A stretch of 30,066 nucleotides of DNA from Bordetella parapertussis. Its GTDB lineage: Bacteria; Pseudomonadota; Gammaproteobacteria; Burkholderiales; Burkholderiaceae_C. The position numbers were made by a program, and so were the translations under genes. Location of the stretch: positions 1 through 30,066 of the forward strand of contig CAMCTC010000057.1 in assembly GCA_945878355.1 (NCBI GenBank). Reading direction: 5' to 3'. Shown here in pieces: positions 1-7,638 of the stretch. The notes below the pieces were generated by a model. That model was not told the origin of the DNA. It saw only the letters and a program-made list of their open reading frames with translations, and searched no databases. The stretch's first letter is position 1, and each line of letters starts with the position of its first letter.

Positions 1-717
1 CTGGGTCTGGTGGAGCTTCAGGCCTTGCGTGCCAACCGCATGCCTCAGCGCTGGGTTGCCAGCGACACCCTGCGTCTGGACATGCCACCGCTTGTTGGCG
101 CTGAGCCCTCAGGTCTGCAGGCTGAGCCGCCATACCCGTCACTGCACTGCGACTTCGATGCCCTGCCTTTCCCTGGCCAGAGCCTGGACCTGGTGGTGCT
201 GCCACACACGCTGGAACTTGCGCGCGATCCGCACGATACCTTGCGCGAAGTCGAGCGGGTGCTGATGCCCGAAGGCCGGGTCATGATCGCCGGCTTCAAC
301 CCGGCCAGCTTGTGGGGCTGGCGCCAAAACGCGGGCCGAATTCGACAACGCCTGGGACTGGGTGGCCGGCCCTACCTGCCGAGCGCGGGCGAGTTGATCG
401 GCGCGGGTCGGGTGCGCGATTGGTTGCACTTGCTTGGCTTTGAAGTAGAGCGTGCGCGCTTTGGACTGTGGCGACCGCCGCTGCGCTCGGAGCTTGGCCT
501 GTCGCGGCTGGCTTGGGCGGAATCGGTCGGCGCACGCGGCTGGCCGAGCTTGGGCGCCGTCTACCTGATCGAAGCGGTCAAGCGGGTGCGTGGCATGCGG
601 CTGGTGGGCTTGGCGCGCCGCCGCAGGCTCAGCACCCAGGCCGTGCCGGCGGCGGTGACGCAGCGTCAGGCCTTTTGCCCGACGCCGAGAGAGACTGAAA
701 CCCTGGAGCAAGACTGA
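1..717 (+). CDS. Class I SAM-dependent methyltransferase, 5'-truncated
   Basis: The reading frame is already open at base 1, so the N-terminus lies outside the window. A GTG at base 10 is available, but the residues before it (L-G-L) continue naturally into the protein, so I treat the gene as partial. What remains is the C-terminal part of a Rossmann-type methyltransferase: the acidic strand and loop around DFDALPFPGQSLDLVVLPHT, the post-motif helix (LREVERVLMPEGRVMIAGFN) and a basic tail. The N-terminal glycine-rich SAM loop is missing because of the window edge. It ends directly against rnhA with no gap, so the two are probably co-transcribed. A methyltransferase next to rnhA, often with gloB on the other side, is a known proteobacterial arrangement. 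The methyl acceptor is unknown. Confidence 0.8.
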   Translation: MGLVELQALRANRMPQRWVASDTLRLDMPPLVGAEPSGLQAEPPYPSLHCDFDALPFPGQSLDLVVLPHTLELARDPHDTLREVERVLMPEGRVMIAGFNPASLWGWRQNAGRIRQRLGLGGRPYLPSAGELIGAGRVRDWLHLLGFEVERARFGLWRPPLRSELGLSRLAWAESVGARGWPSLGAVYLIEAVKRVRGMRLVGLARRRRLSTQAVPAAVTQRQAFCPTPRETETLEQD

Positions 718-1164
718 ATGAGCGAACGCGTGGTGATCTACACCGATGGTGCCTGCAAAGGCAATCCTGGCCCGGGCGGCTGGGGTGCTTGGCTGCGCTG
801 GGGTGCGCACGAGAAGGAGTTGTTCGGCGGCGAGCCCGCCACCACCAACAACCGGATGGAGCTCACCGCGGTGATCGAGTCGCTGGCACTGCTCAAGCGC
901 CACACCCCGGTGGCGATCTACACCGACAGCGAATACGTGAAGAACGGCATCACGACCTGGATCCATGGCTGGAAAAAGCGCGGCTGGCGCACCGCTGACA
1001 ACAAGCCGGTGAAAAATATCGAGCTGTGGCAGCGCCTCGATGTGCTGGCGGCCGGGCATGAGGTGCAGTGGCACTGGGTGCGCGGCCACACCGGCGATCC
1101 CGGCAACGAGCGCGCCGATGCGCTGGCCAACCGCGGTGTCGAGTCCTTGCGCGCAGCGCGCTAG
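718..1164 (+). CDS. rnhA: Ribonuclease HI
   Basis: Endonuclease that cuts the RNA strand of RNA/DNA hybrids in the cytoplasm, removing R-loops and primers. The protein has 148 residues, close to the E. coli enzyme (155). The catalytic carboxylates fall at the same numbers as in E. coli: D10 ([15 protein letters not shown]), E48 (NNRMEL), D70 (IYTDSEYV) and D134 (NERADALA), with H124 in VRGHTG. The basic-protrusion region ([17 protein letters not shown]) is also present. The ATG directly follows the TGA of the upstream methyltransferase gene, so translation is probably coupled. Many proteobacteria have dnaQ next; here the next gene is moeA on the opposite strand, only 46 bases away. All key residues are intact, so the assignment is firm. 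Confidence 0.98.
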   Translation: MSERVVIYTDGACKGNPGPGGWGAWLRWGAHEKELFGGEPATTNNRMELTAVIESLALLKRHTPVAIYTDSEYVKNGITTWIHGWKKRGWRTADNKPVKNIELWQRLDVLAAGHEVQWHWVRGHTGDPGNERADALANRGVESLRAAR

Positions 1165-1210
1165 ATCGCCTGAGAACCTTCGCGCGCCCGCCGTTCGGAC
1201 CTGGCAGGGA

Positions 1211-2524
1211 TCAGACCAGTCCGTCGAAGGCGATCACGTCGACCAGATCGCCCGCTGCCACATCGCCCTGGTCGTGGTGCAGCACCACCATGCCGTTGGC
1301 CTGGCTCATGCTGCGCAGAATGCCCGAGCCCTGTGACCCGGTGATGCGCACCTGCCAGCGGCCGTCTTCGGCCTGGCTGACGATGCCGCGCTGGTACTCG
1401 GTGCGGCCTGGCTTCTTGCGCAGAGCCGCCTGGCTGACCGCGCGCAGCGGTGCGAGCGGCTGGGGTGTGGCGCCGCTCATCGCCAGCAGCGCTTCGCGGA
1501 CGAAGGCATAGAAGGTCACCATCACCGCCACCGGGTTGCCCGGCAGGCCGAACAGGATCGCCTGGTGACCGAGCTCGCCTTCTCCCGGGGTTGATGCACT
1601 GTTTGCGCTGCCGATGCGGCCGATGGCCATCGGTCGCCCAGGGCGCATTGCAATCTTCCAGAACAGCACTTCGCCGAGCTCGGCCATGATCTGCTTGGTG
1701 TGGTCGGCCTCGCCGACGCTGACGCCACCCGAGGTGATCACCGCGTCGGCGCAGGCCGCGGCCTGGGTGAAAGCCGCGCGCAACGCCGCGGGTTCATCGC
1801 GCACCACGCCCAGGTCCAGCAACTCAAGCCCCAGCCGGCTCAGCATGCCCCAGATCGTGTAGCGGTTGCTGTCGTAGACGCAGCCTGCTTCCAGCGGCTC
1901 GCCGATCGACCGCAACTCGTCGCCGGTGGAAAAAAAGGCCACTCGAAGCCGGCGATAGACCGCCACCTCGGCCTGCCCAAGCGAGGCCAGCAGCCCGAGG
2001 TCGGCCGGGGTGAGGATTCGGCCCGCCTTGAGCGCAGCCTCGCCGCGCGCCAGATCCTCGCCGCGCAACCTGCGGTTGTCGCCAGGCTTGACGCTGCCCT
2101 GGGGGATGCGGATGCGGCCATCGGCCTCGGTGCGCGTGAACTCCTGCGGCACCACGGTGTCGAGCCCGTCGGGCATCACCGCACCGGTCATGATGCGAAC
2201 GCCCTGACCGATCGGCACCGTGTCGCCGAACGGGGTGCCGGCATAGGCAGTGCCGGCGACTTCGATCAGCGTGTCGGCAGCGCCGAGCAGATCGACTGAG
2301 CGCAGCGCGTAGCCATCCATCGCCGAGTTGTCGTGCGAGGGGACATCGATGCCCGAGACCAGATCGCGCGCCAACACCCGGCCGAGCGCGCTGCGGATGG
2401 CCAGGCTCTCGACCGCCTGCACCCGTGGCACCAGTCTGGCGATGAACTCGCTGGCCTTGACCACAGGCAGTGCGTTGGGGTCGTAGCCGGTGACGCAGGA
2501 TGCGATCTGTTGAAGACTTTGCAT
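1211..2524 (-). CDS. moeA: Molybdopterin molybdotransferase MoeA (copy 1)
   Basis: Inserts molybdate into adenylylated molybdopterin, the last common step of molybdenum cofactor synthesis. At 437 residues it is a normal-length MoeA. Visible signatures are PSHDNSAMDGYALR near the N-terminus, GDNRRLRGEDLARGE in the beta-rich domain, then STGDEL, YDSNRY, SGGVSVGEADHTK and GLPGNPVAVMVTF of the MogA-like catalytic domain, and a C-terminal domain IV. I use the ATG at 2524; a TTG at 2542 would add six residues but overlaps the moaA stop. The gene lies 14 bases downstream of moaA, so the two form an operon. In relatives I would expect mobA between them; it is absent here. A second MoeA lies at 12340-13647. 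Confidence 0.95.
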   Translation of the reverse strand: MQSLQQIASCVTGYDPNALPVVKASEFIARLVPRVQAVESLAIRSALGRVLARDLVSGIDVPSHDNSAMDGYALRSVDLLGAADTLIEVAGTAYAGTPFGDTVPIGQGVRIMTGAVMPDGLDTVVPQEFTRTEADGRIRIPQGSVKPGDNRRLRGEDLARGEAALKAGRILTPADLGLLASLGQAEVAVYRRLRVAFFSTGDELRSIGEPLEAGCVYDSNRYTIWGMLSRLGLELLDLGVVRDEPAALRAAFTQAAACADAVITSGGVSVGEADHTKQIMAELGEVLFWKIAMRPGRPMAIGRIGSANSASTPGEGELGHQAILFGLPGNPVAVMVTFYAFVREALLAMSGATPQPLAPLRAVSQAALRKKPGRTEYQRGIVSQAEDGRWQVRITGSQGSGILRSMSQANGMVVLHHDQGDVAAGDLVDVIAFDGLV

Positions 2525-2538
2525 GGGGAGCCCGGGTT

Positions 2539-3663
2539 TCAACCGCCGATGTAGTGCATTTCCACCCGCTTGGCGCCGGTGGAAGCATCGTTGGGCTGGG
2601 CAGCACGAAGCTCGGAGTAGCGGTCGTCTCGCCCGGCCCAGACCATCGCCAGCGCGCTGCTGATATCGGCATCCGACGTGCCATTGCGCAGCAGCGTTCG
2701 CAGGTCATGGCCGCGGGTGGCAAACAGGCAGAGAAACAGTTTGCCCTCGGTCGACAGCCGGGCCCGGTTGCAGTCCTGGCAAAAGGCCTGCGTGACGCTG
2801 GAGATCAGCCCGATCTCACCGCCGCCGTCGGCGTAGCGCCAGCGCTCGGCAGTCTCGCCTGTTGCCGAGGCCTGCAACGCGACCAAGGGCCACTCGGCCT
2901 GCAGCAAGCGCAGCACCTCGGCCGAGGGCAGCACTTCGTCCATGCGCCAGCCGTTGCTCGCGCCCACATCCATGTACTCGATGAAGCGAAGCACGATACG
3001 CCCGCCAAACTGCTCACGAAAGTGGCGTGCCATCGGCACGATTTCCTGTTCGTTGGTGCCTCGTTTGACGACCATGTTGACCTTGATCGGCCCGAGGCCC
3101 GCAGCGTCGGCTGCCGCGATCCCGGCCAGCACATCGGCGACTGGAAAATCGACGTCGTTCATGCGCCGGAAGACCGTGTCGTCCAAGCCGTCCAGGCTGA
3201 CCGTGACCCGCTGCAACCCGGCGCGCTGCAGCGCCTGCGCTTTGCGCGCCAGCACCGAGCCGTTGGTCGTCAGCGTGATGTCTAGCGGCAGACCCTCGGG
3301 CGTTCGCAGTTCGGCCAGCATCGCGATCAGCGACTCCAACCCCTTGCGAAGCAGCGGCTCACCCCCGGTCAAGCGGATCTTTTGCACCCCATGGGCGACG
3401 AACAAGCGCGCCGTCCGGGCGATCTCCTCGAAGCTCAACAGCGAGGTCTGCGGCAAGAACACGTAGTCCCGGTCGAAGATCTCTTTGGGCATGCAGTAGC
3501 TGCAGCGGAAGTTGCAGCGATCGGTCACCGAGATGCGCAAGTCGCGCAGCGGCCGGCCCAGGCCGTCGGCGAGCAGTCCCGTGGCGGCAATGGCCAGACG
3601 TGGAATGGCGGGTACCGCTGCGGCGTAGCGCAGGTCTGCCAGCGGGATCACAGTTTCGCCCAT
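2539..3663 (-). CDS. moaA: GTP 3',8-cyclase MoaA (radical SAM)
   Basis: First enzyme of molybdenum cofactor synthesis: it rearranges GTP to 3',8-cyclo-7,8-dihydro-GTP, the precursor of cPMP. The N-terminal radical-SAM cluster motif CX3CX2C is at C50, C54 and C57 ([17 protein letters not shown]). A GGEP motif follows. The second 4Fe-4S site, CX2CX13C, is near the C-terminus (FCQDCNRA...FLC). The protein ends in the family's conserved GG, which reaches the active site. I choose the ATG at 3663 (374 residues, starting MGETVIPL); the frame stays open to 3735 but that extension resembles nothing in the family. It is followed by moeA. No moaC is present in this window, so the partner enzyme must be encoded elsewhere. 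Confidence 0.96.
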   Translation of the reverse strand: MGETVIPLADLRYAAAVPAIPRLAIAATGLLADGLGRPLRDLRISVTDRCNFRCSYCMPKEIFDRDYVFLPQTSLLSFEEIARTARLFVAHGVQKIRLTGGEPLLRKGLESLIAMLAELRTPEGLPLDITLTTNGSVLARKAQALQRAGLQRVTVSLDGLDDTVFRRMNDVDFPVADVLAGIAAADAAGLGPIKVNMVVKRGTNEQEIVPMARHFREQFGGRIVLRFIEYMDVGASNGWRMDEVLPSAEVLRLLQAEWPLVALQASATGETAERWRYADGGGEIGLISSVTQAFCQDCNRARLSTEGKLFLCLFATRGHDLRTLLRNGTSDADISSALAMVWAGRDDRYSELRAAQPNDASTGAKRVEMHYIGG

Positions 3664-3748
3664 GGGGCTGATTGTGCCGTGGGGCCAAGGCCAGGCCGGC
3701 GAGCGATCCGGCCGACCCTGGCAGCCAAGTGCCAACGGCCGCTGTCGA

Positions 3749-4375
3749 TCAACGCTGCGAGGGCAGTAGCGGCGAGGCTGCGCTGAGGTCGGCGCGCCTG
3801 GCGCCGGTGTAGCGCCTGGCCCAGTACGACTCGCGCATGTCCTCGATTCTCACTTCGCCCCCAGCACGAGGCGAGTGGATGAACTTGTCGTCGCCGACAT
3901 AGATGCCGACATGCGAGAAGGTGCGTTTCATGGTGTTGAAGAACACCAGATCACCGGGTTTGAGTTCTTGCCGTTTGATGTCGAGCAGGCCCGCGCTGGT
4001 GGCTTGCTCGTCGGCTCTGTGCGGCAAGACCAAGCCGATGCTGTTTTCGAACACATGGCGGGTGAAGCCGCTGCAATCGAAACCCGAGGACTCGGAGATG
4101 CCGCCGCGTCGATAAGGCACACCCAGAAAGTTCATCGCCGACATCACCAGGTCGGAGGCTCGGTCGCGCACCGTGTTGCGCACCGACTCGACCAGGGCCG
4201 CCGGTCCCAAAGGGCTGATCAGGCCGCGCTCTGCCAGCAGGTTCATGATCGGGTCGGCCAACGAGCCAGTCCCCGACAGCGGACCCGCTGTCGGTTCTGG
4301 TGCAGCCATCGCACCTGCTGCCCACAGCAGCAGCAAGGCGAACAGTCGCTTGGCAAGGGACGCTTGGCGAATCAT
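3749..4375 (-). CDS. Secreted NlpC/P60 cell-wall peptidase
   Basis: Predicted exported cysteine peptidase of the NlpC/P60 (C40) family, which usually cuts murein peptide cross-links or stems. Residues 1-25 look like a signal peptide: a basic start, the hydrophobic stretch [14 protein letters not shown] and a likely cut after AMA. There is no lipobox cysteine, so a soluble periplasmic protein is likelier than a lipoprotein. The catalytic domain covers about 75-193, with Cys101 in GFDCSGF, His155 in FSHVGIYVG and a third polar residue at His167 (FIHSPR). At 208 residues it is typical of Spr-like single-domain members. It lies between phoH and moaA on the same strand, with gaps of 155 and 85 bases, so it may have its own promoter. 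No link to its neighbours is evident. Confidence 0.92.
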   Translation of the reverse strand: MIRQASLAKRLFALLLLWAAGAMAAPEPTAGPLSGTGSLADPIMNLLAERGLISPLGPAALVESVRNTVRDRASDLVMSAMNFLGVPYRRGGISESSGFDCSGFTRHVFENSIGLVLPHRADEQATSAGLLDIKRQELKPGDLVFFNTMKRTFSHVGIYVGDDKFIHSPRAGGEVRIEDMRESYWARRYTGARRADLSAASPLLPSQR

Positions 4376-4500
4376 CGGGGGTTGAGGATACCACCCGACA
4401 ATTTGCGAGCTTCAGGCCTGCGCCCGGCAATGAAACCTGGCCGGTTCTGGCCTGGCCAAGTTCGGCGAAGCTCGTGCGGCAAGGAGAAATAGGCGCTGCG

Positions 4501-4522
4501 GCAAGCCCTAGCAGCGGCTTGC
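4501..4522 (-). terminator. Hairpin just after phoH, possible weak terminator
   Basis: A perfect 7-bp stem (GCAAGCC / GGCTTGC) with an 8-base loop begins nine bases beyond the phoH stop codon on the minus strand. No U-run follows directly, so it is not a canonical intrinsic terminator. It could stabilise the phoH mRNA end or assist Rho-dependent termination before the NlpC/P60 gene. Confidence 0.4.
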
Positions 4523-4530
4523 GCGCTGGC

Positions 4531-6240
4531 TTACAGCACCTCGGAGGCGAAGTCTGCCAGCCTTGAGCGCTCGCCGCGCGCCAGCATCACGTGGCCGGAG
4601 TGCGGCCAGCCCTTGAAACGGTCGACCGCGTAGGTCAAGCCCGAGGAGCCCTCGGTCAGGTAGGGTGTGTCTATCTGTGCCAGATTGCCCAGACAGACGA
4701 TCTTCGTGCCCGGACCGGCGCGGGTGATCAGCGTCTTCATCTGCTTGGGCGTCAGGTTTTGCGCCTCGTCGATCAGCACGAACTTGTTCAGGAAGGTGCG
4801 CCCGCGCATGAAATTCAGACTCTTGATCTTGATCTTGCTGCGCACCAGGTCCTGCGTCGCGGCGCGTCCCCATTCGCCGGCTGAACCCTCGCCCTTGGCC
4901 AGCACCTCGAGGTTGTCGTCGAGCGCGCCCATCCAGGGGCCCATCTTCTCTTCCTCGGTGCCGGGCAGGAAGCCGATGTCCTCGCCCACCGGCACCGTCA
5001 CGCGGGTGACGATGATCTCGGTGTAGCGCCGGTCGTCGAGCACCTGAGACAGGCCCGCGGCCAGCGTCATCAAGGTCTTGCCGGTGCCGGCGGTGCCGGT
5101 GAGCGAGACGAAATCGCACTCCGGATCCATCAGCAGGTTGAGCGCGAAGTTCTGCTCACGGTTGCGCGCGGTCACGCCCCAGACCGAGTTCTTGGCGTGG
5201 GCGAAGTCTTTCAGCGTCTTGAGCACCGCGGTCTTGCCGGTGATCTCGGTCACGCGTGCATAAAGTGCTGCCGCTCCCGGTTGCTCGAGGTAGACGAACT
5301 GGTTGACCAACAACTGCGGCACCATCGGCCCGGCGATGCGGTAGAAGGTGTTGCCCGCTTGTTGCCAACTCTCCATGGTCTTGCCGTGATGCTCCCAGAA
5401 GTCGAAAGGCAGTTGCAGCACGCCGGTGTAGAGCAGGTCGCCGTCTTCGAGCACCTTGTCATTGAAGTAGTCTTCGGCTGCCAGACCCAGCGCCCGCGCT
5501 TTGATCCGCATGTTGATGTCCTTGGACACCAGCACCACCTCGCGCCCCGCATTGATCCCCGACTGGATCTCGCGCAAGCTCTTGACCACTCCCAGGATCT
5601 GGTTGTCGGCCTTGCCCTGCGGCAGTCCTGCCGGCAGTTGCACGTCCATCAACATGGTCTGGAAGAACAGCTTGCCGCCGGCGTCCTTGTGACCGGTCTT
5701 GGCCAACGCGATGCCGGCCTGGATGTCCGGGCTTGACTCATCCTTGGGGAAAGCCGCCAGTGCGTCGAGTTCGCGGCTGACCTGGCGGGCGTTGCGAGCC
5801 ACTTCGCTCATGCCCTTTTTGTGATCGTCGAGCTCTTCGAGCGTGATCATCGGCAGGAAGACGTCGTGTTCCTCGAAGCGGAACAAGCTCATCGGGTCGT
5901 GCATCAGCACGTTGGTGTCGAGTACGAAGAGCTTGGCCGGACCGGTGCCGCGAGGTGTCCGGACGCGTGCCTTGGGCGCCGCGGTTGGCGCGCTGGCCAG
6001 CGTGGCTTGCTTGGTCGGCATGCCGACGGCGCTGCGGGCGGCCACCGGCGCAGCGCTGCTGATCTTGCGCGGCGGCGCTGCCAGGCTGGTGCCACCGTCT
6101 GACAAGTCCAGCGCCTGCGTTGCCACCGGTTCATGGCGCGCTTTGCCGGCGCGGCGTTCGCTGCGCGGCGCGGCCTGCGATTCGAAATCGATGGGTGACA
6201 GGATGGCGGCTTTGGAGGCAGGCGGCTTGGGCAGTGGCAT
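4531..6240 (-). CDS. phoH: PIN domain - PhoH family ATPase
   Basis: Cytoplasmic protein joining an N-terminal PIN nuclease-like domain to a C-terminal PhoH P-loop ATPase; such PhoH2-type fusions are known to couple RNA unwinding and cleavage. Residues 1-100 are low-complexity and probably disordered. The PIN domain runs from about 103 to 260, starting FVLDTNVLMHD (acidic D108) with the later acidic patch LEELDDHKK. The ATPase domain covers about 360-569, with Walker A GTAGTGKT (382-389) and Walker B FVLIDEAQN (487-495). At 569 residues it matches the long betaproteobacterial form. The start at 6240 is the only ATG that retains the low-complexity head. A terminator-like hairpin sits about 22 bases upstream of this start, so expression may be attenuated. 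Confidence 0.92.
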   Translation of the reverse strand: MPLPKPPASKAAILSPIDFESQAAPRSERRAGKARHEPVATQALDLSDGGTSLAAPPRKISSAAPVAARSAVGMPTKQATLASAPTAAPKARVRTPRGTGPAKLFVLDTNVLMHDPMSLFRFEEHDVFLPMITLEELDDHKKGMSEVARNARQVSRELDALAAFPKDESSPDIQAGIALAKTGHKDAGGKLFFQTMLMDVQLPAGLPQGKADNQILGVVKSLREIQSGINAGREVVLVSKDINMRIKARALGLAAEDYFNDKVLEDGDLLYTGVLQLPFDFWEHHGKTMESWQQAGNTFYRIAGPMVPQLLVNQFVYLEQPGAAALYARVTEITGKTAVLKTLKDFAHAKNSVWGVTARNREQNFALNLLMDPECDFVSLTGTAGTGKTLMTLAAGLSQVLDDRRYTEIIVTRVTVPVGEDIGFLPGTEEEKMGPWMGALDDNLEVLAKGEGSAGEWGRAATQDLVRSKIKIKSLNFMRGRTFLNKFVLIDEAQNLTPKQMKTLITRAGPGTKIVCLGNLAQIDTPYLTEGSSGLTYAVDRFKGWPHSGHVMLARGERSRLADFASEVL

Positions 6241-6262
6241 GGGTGGGTGAGAGTTTCGACCA

Positions 6263-6294
6263 ATAAAAAAGCCGCACAGGCGGCTGTACGGCTT
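6263..6294 (-). terminator. Rho-independent terminator between bcp and phoH
   Basis: On the minus strand a stem AAGCCG + one mismatch + ACAG pairs with CTGT + CGGCTT around the loop 6280-6283, and is followed directly by six U residues (the A-run at 6265-6270 on the plus strand). This is a textbook intrinsic terminator for the leftward bcp transcript. It ends only about 22 bases before the phoH ATG at 6240, leaving no room for a separate phoH promoter between. Confidence 0.85.
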
Positions 6295-6310
6295 CGTCAG
6301 GTGCTGCGCT

Positions 6311-6361
6311 TTGGGCGACTTGCAAGCATCAAATGATTATGCCCAAGCCCTGCAGGGGCTT
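6311..6361 (-). promoter_or_regulatory. Structured leader upstream of the phoH terminator
   Basis: Between the bcp stop and the terminator the minus strand carries a near-palindrome at 6345-6361 (core CCCTGCAGGG), an inverted pair TTGGGC / GCCCAA at 6311-6316 and 6341-6346, and a small palindrome near 6329-6339. A CATAAT at 6336-6341 could be a -10 box for phoH, but no good -35 is seen. The first two stems share bases and would partly exclude each other, as in an attenuator. It may simply be the bcp 3' end. Confidence 0.35.
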
Positions 6362-6420
6362 TGTGAAGACTTTGTGACGGTCGTCTGGCATGGCCTGGAC
6401 TTGTGTCCCCTGGGTCAAGC

Positions 6421-6897
6421 TCAGGCGCTTGGATTGAAATCCTTGACCGCCTTGAGCACTTCTTCGACATGCCCGGCGACCTTGATGCCGCGCCACTCAG
6501 ACCTCAACACGCCGCTGGCGTCGATCAGAAAAGTGCTGCGCTCGATGCCCTTGACCTTCTTGCCGTACATGATCTTGTTCTTGACCACGCCAAACATGTG
6601 ACAGAGCTTTTCCTCGGTGTCGGCAATCAGTTGGAACGGCAGTTCCAGGTTCTGGCGGAATTTCTCATGCGAAGCCATGTTGTCGCGCGACACGCCGAAG
6701 ACGACCGCGCCTGCTTGCAGGAATTCGGGATGCATGTCGCGGAATTGCATGGCCTCTGTGGTGCAGCCGGGCGTATGGTCCTTGGGGTAGAAGTAAAGCA
6801 CCACCGCGTGGCCGGCAAAGGCCTGGGGCGTGAACTTCACACCGCCAGTGGCAAGGGCTTCAAATTCGGGCAGGTTCTTGTTGAGGACAGGCGTCAT
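6421..6897 (-). CDS. bcp: Thiol peroxidase, Bcp/PrxQ-type peroxiredoxin
   Basis: Reduces hydrogen peroxide and organic hydroperoxides in the cytoplasm, using thiol reductants such as thioredoxin. The 158-residue protein has the AhpC/TSA fold. The peroxidatic cysteine is C45 in PKDHTPGCTTEA, and the conserved Arg is at 120 in GIERSTFLID. The resolving cysteine found five residues later in E. coli Bcp (C50) is replaced by Met50, so the enzyme must use another thiol, possibly C99, or work as a 1-Cys form. The start is an ATG about 63 bases downstream of a likely TSS. The gene is followed by a strong terminator at 6263-6294 and preceded by a TATAAT at 6967-6972, so it is probably transcribed on its own. 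Confidence 0.95.
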   Translation of the reverse strand: MTPVLNKNLPEFEALATGGVKFTPQAFAGHAVVLYFYPKDHTPGCTTEAMQFRDMHPEFLQAGAVVFGVSRDNMASHEKFRQNLELPFQLIADTEEKLCHMFGVVKNKIMYGKKVKGIERSTFLIDASGVLRSEWRGIKVAGHVEEVLKAVKDFNPSA

Positions 6898-6966
6898 GGG
6901 CGGGCCGATCTGGCGAACGTTAGGCGGCGGTTGGGACGGGCAACGAGTCTTGAGACGTAACGCAGT

Positions 6967-6972
6967 ATTATA
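6967..6972 (-). promoter_or_regulatory. Candidate -10 box for bcp
   Basis: The minus strand reads TATAAT here, a perfect sigma-70 -10 hexamer in an otherwise G+C-rich gap. It would start transcription about 60 bases upstream of the bcp ATG. No convincing -35 lies 16-18 bases further out, so activation or a weak promoter is possible. Confidence 0.45.
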
Positions 6973-7026
6973 AAGTTCGCGAGCGCCGTCGCCGATTCAG
7001 CACGGTTCGGGCACCGTCTCAGGCGC

Positions 7027-7407
7027 TCAGGCCGACGCTTCGAGCAGCAAGGCGGCCACTGCTGAACGGCCCTCGGCCACCAGCACGTTGTAGGTCCTGC
7101 AGGCCGCTGGCGTGTCCATGGTTTCGACGCCGATGCCGCGTTCGATCAGGGCCCGCATCAAGGACTGCGCGACAAAGCGATGGCGTGCGCCGCTGCCGAA
7201 GATCACCAGTTCGGGTTGCAGTGCGAGCAGCGCCTCGAAGTCAGCCGGCGTCAGATCAGCCGGACGGGCCGGCGACCAGCGCAGCACTTGCCCAGTCCAG
7301 GGCACCAGCAGGCTGTGGCCGAAGCGTTGCTTGCCGACCCACAGCGCATCGGCGTCGATTCGGCTGATGACGTTGGTACCTTCGAGTTGGTCGGGCTGAA
7401 ACTTCAC
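7027..7407 (-). CDS. Mth938-like domain protein (PF04430 family)
   Basis: Small 126-residue protein of the Mth938 / DUF498 family, related to the human complex I assembly factor NDUFAF3. Its bacterial role is not established. Visible family features are the early strand NVISRIDADALWVGKQRF, the segment ELVIFGSGARHRF and the closing ACRTYNVLVAEGRSAVAALL. It starts with GTG at 7407; no in-frame ATG precedes it. It lies divergently from alaA and 129 bases upstream of bcp, a neighbourhood I associate with Burkholderiales. Its promoter should lie in the shared divergent region 7408-7638. No catalytic residues are recognised. The family call is good but no function can be assigned. Confidence 0.88.
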   Translation of the reverse strand: MKFQPDQLEGTNVISRIDADALWVGKQRFGHSLLVPWTGQVLRWSPARPADLTPADFEALLALQPELVIFGSGARHRFVAQSLMRALIERGIGVETMDTPAACRTYNVLVAEGRSAVAALLLEASA

Positions 7408-7541
7408 GGTATTGGGGCGGCCAAAATGGGGTTGTAGGTTGCGGCGACCGAGCGCGATCGCTTGGGTGTCGGGTTTGGGTCTCGGGTTTGGTTGTCAGGC
7501 GCCGGTGTCAAGTTCGCTTCAAGCGGAGTCGCGAGCAAGCT

Positions 7542-7609
7542 GCCGAACCCAGACCGCCCCAAGGTTAAAATTATAGGTTTTGCGGTTCGGCCTACCGGTT
7601 TGCCGAACC
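7542..7609. repeat. 26-bp dyad plus an extra half-site upstream of alaA
   Basis: GGTTCGGC at 7584-7591 and its complement GCCGAACC at 7602-7609 form a dyad centred on the palindrome ACCGGT (7594-7599); 22 of the 26 bases are symmetric. A third GCCGAACC lies at 7542-7549. Between the third site and the dyad is an A+T-rich patch (7566-7577, TAAAATTATAGG) that could hold the alaA -10 box. The layout resembles an operator for a dimeric regulator, but no regulator is identified. Confidence 0.55.
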
Positions 7610-7627
7610 TGTGTTCGCCGCGTTGCC

Positions 7628-7632
7628 AGGAG
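7628..7632 (+). promoter_or_regulatory. Ribosome binding site fixing the TTG start of alaA
   Basis: AGGAG lies six bases before the TTG at 7639, ideal Shine-Dalgarno spacing. The frame stays open upstream to 7462, but there is no comparable site there and the extra 59 residues do not resemble the family. The TTG start gives a protein that aligns with E. coli AlaA from its first residues. Confidence 0.8.
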
Positions 7633-7638
7633 TCCCTC

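Noticed and set aside
7462..7638. N-terminal extension of alaA by 59 residues
   Set aside because: No ribosome site upstream, no family similarity, and it would run through the dyad; the TTG at 7639 with AGGAG is far better.
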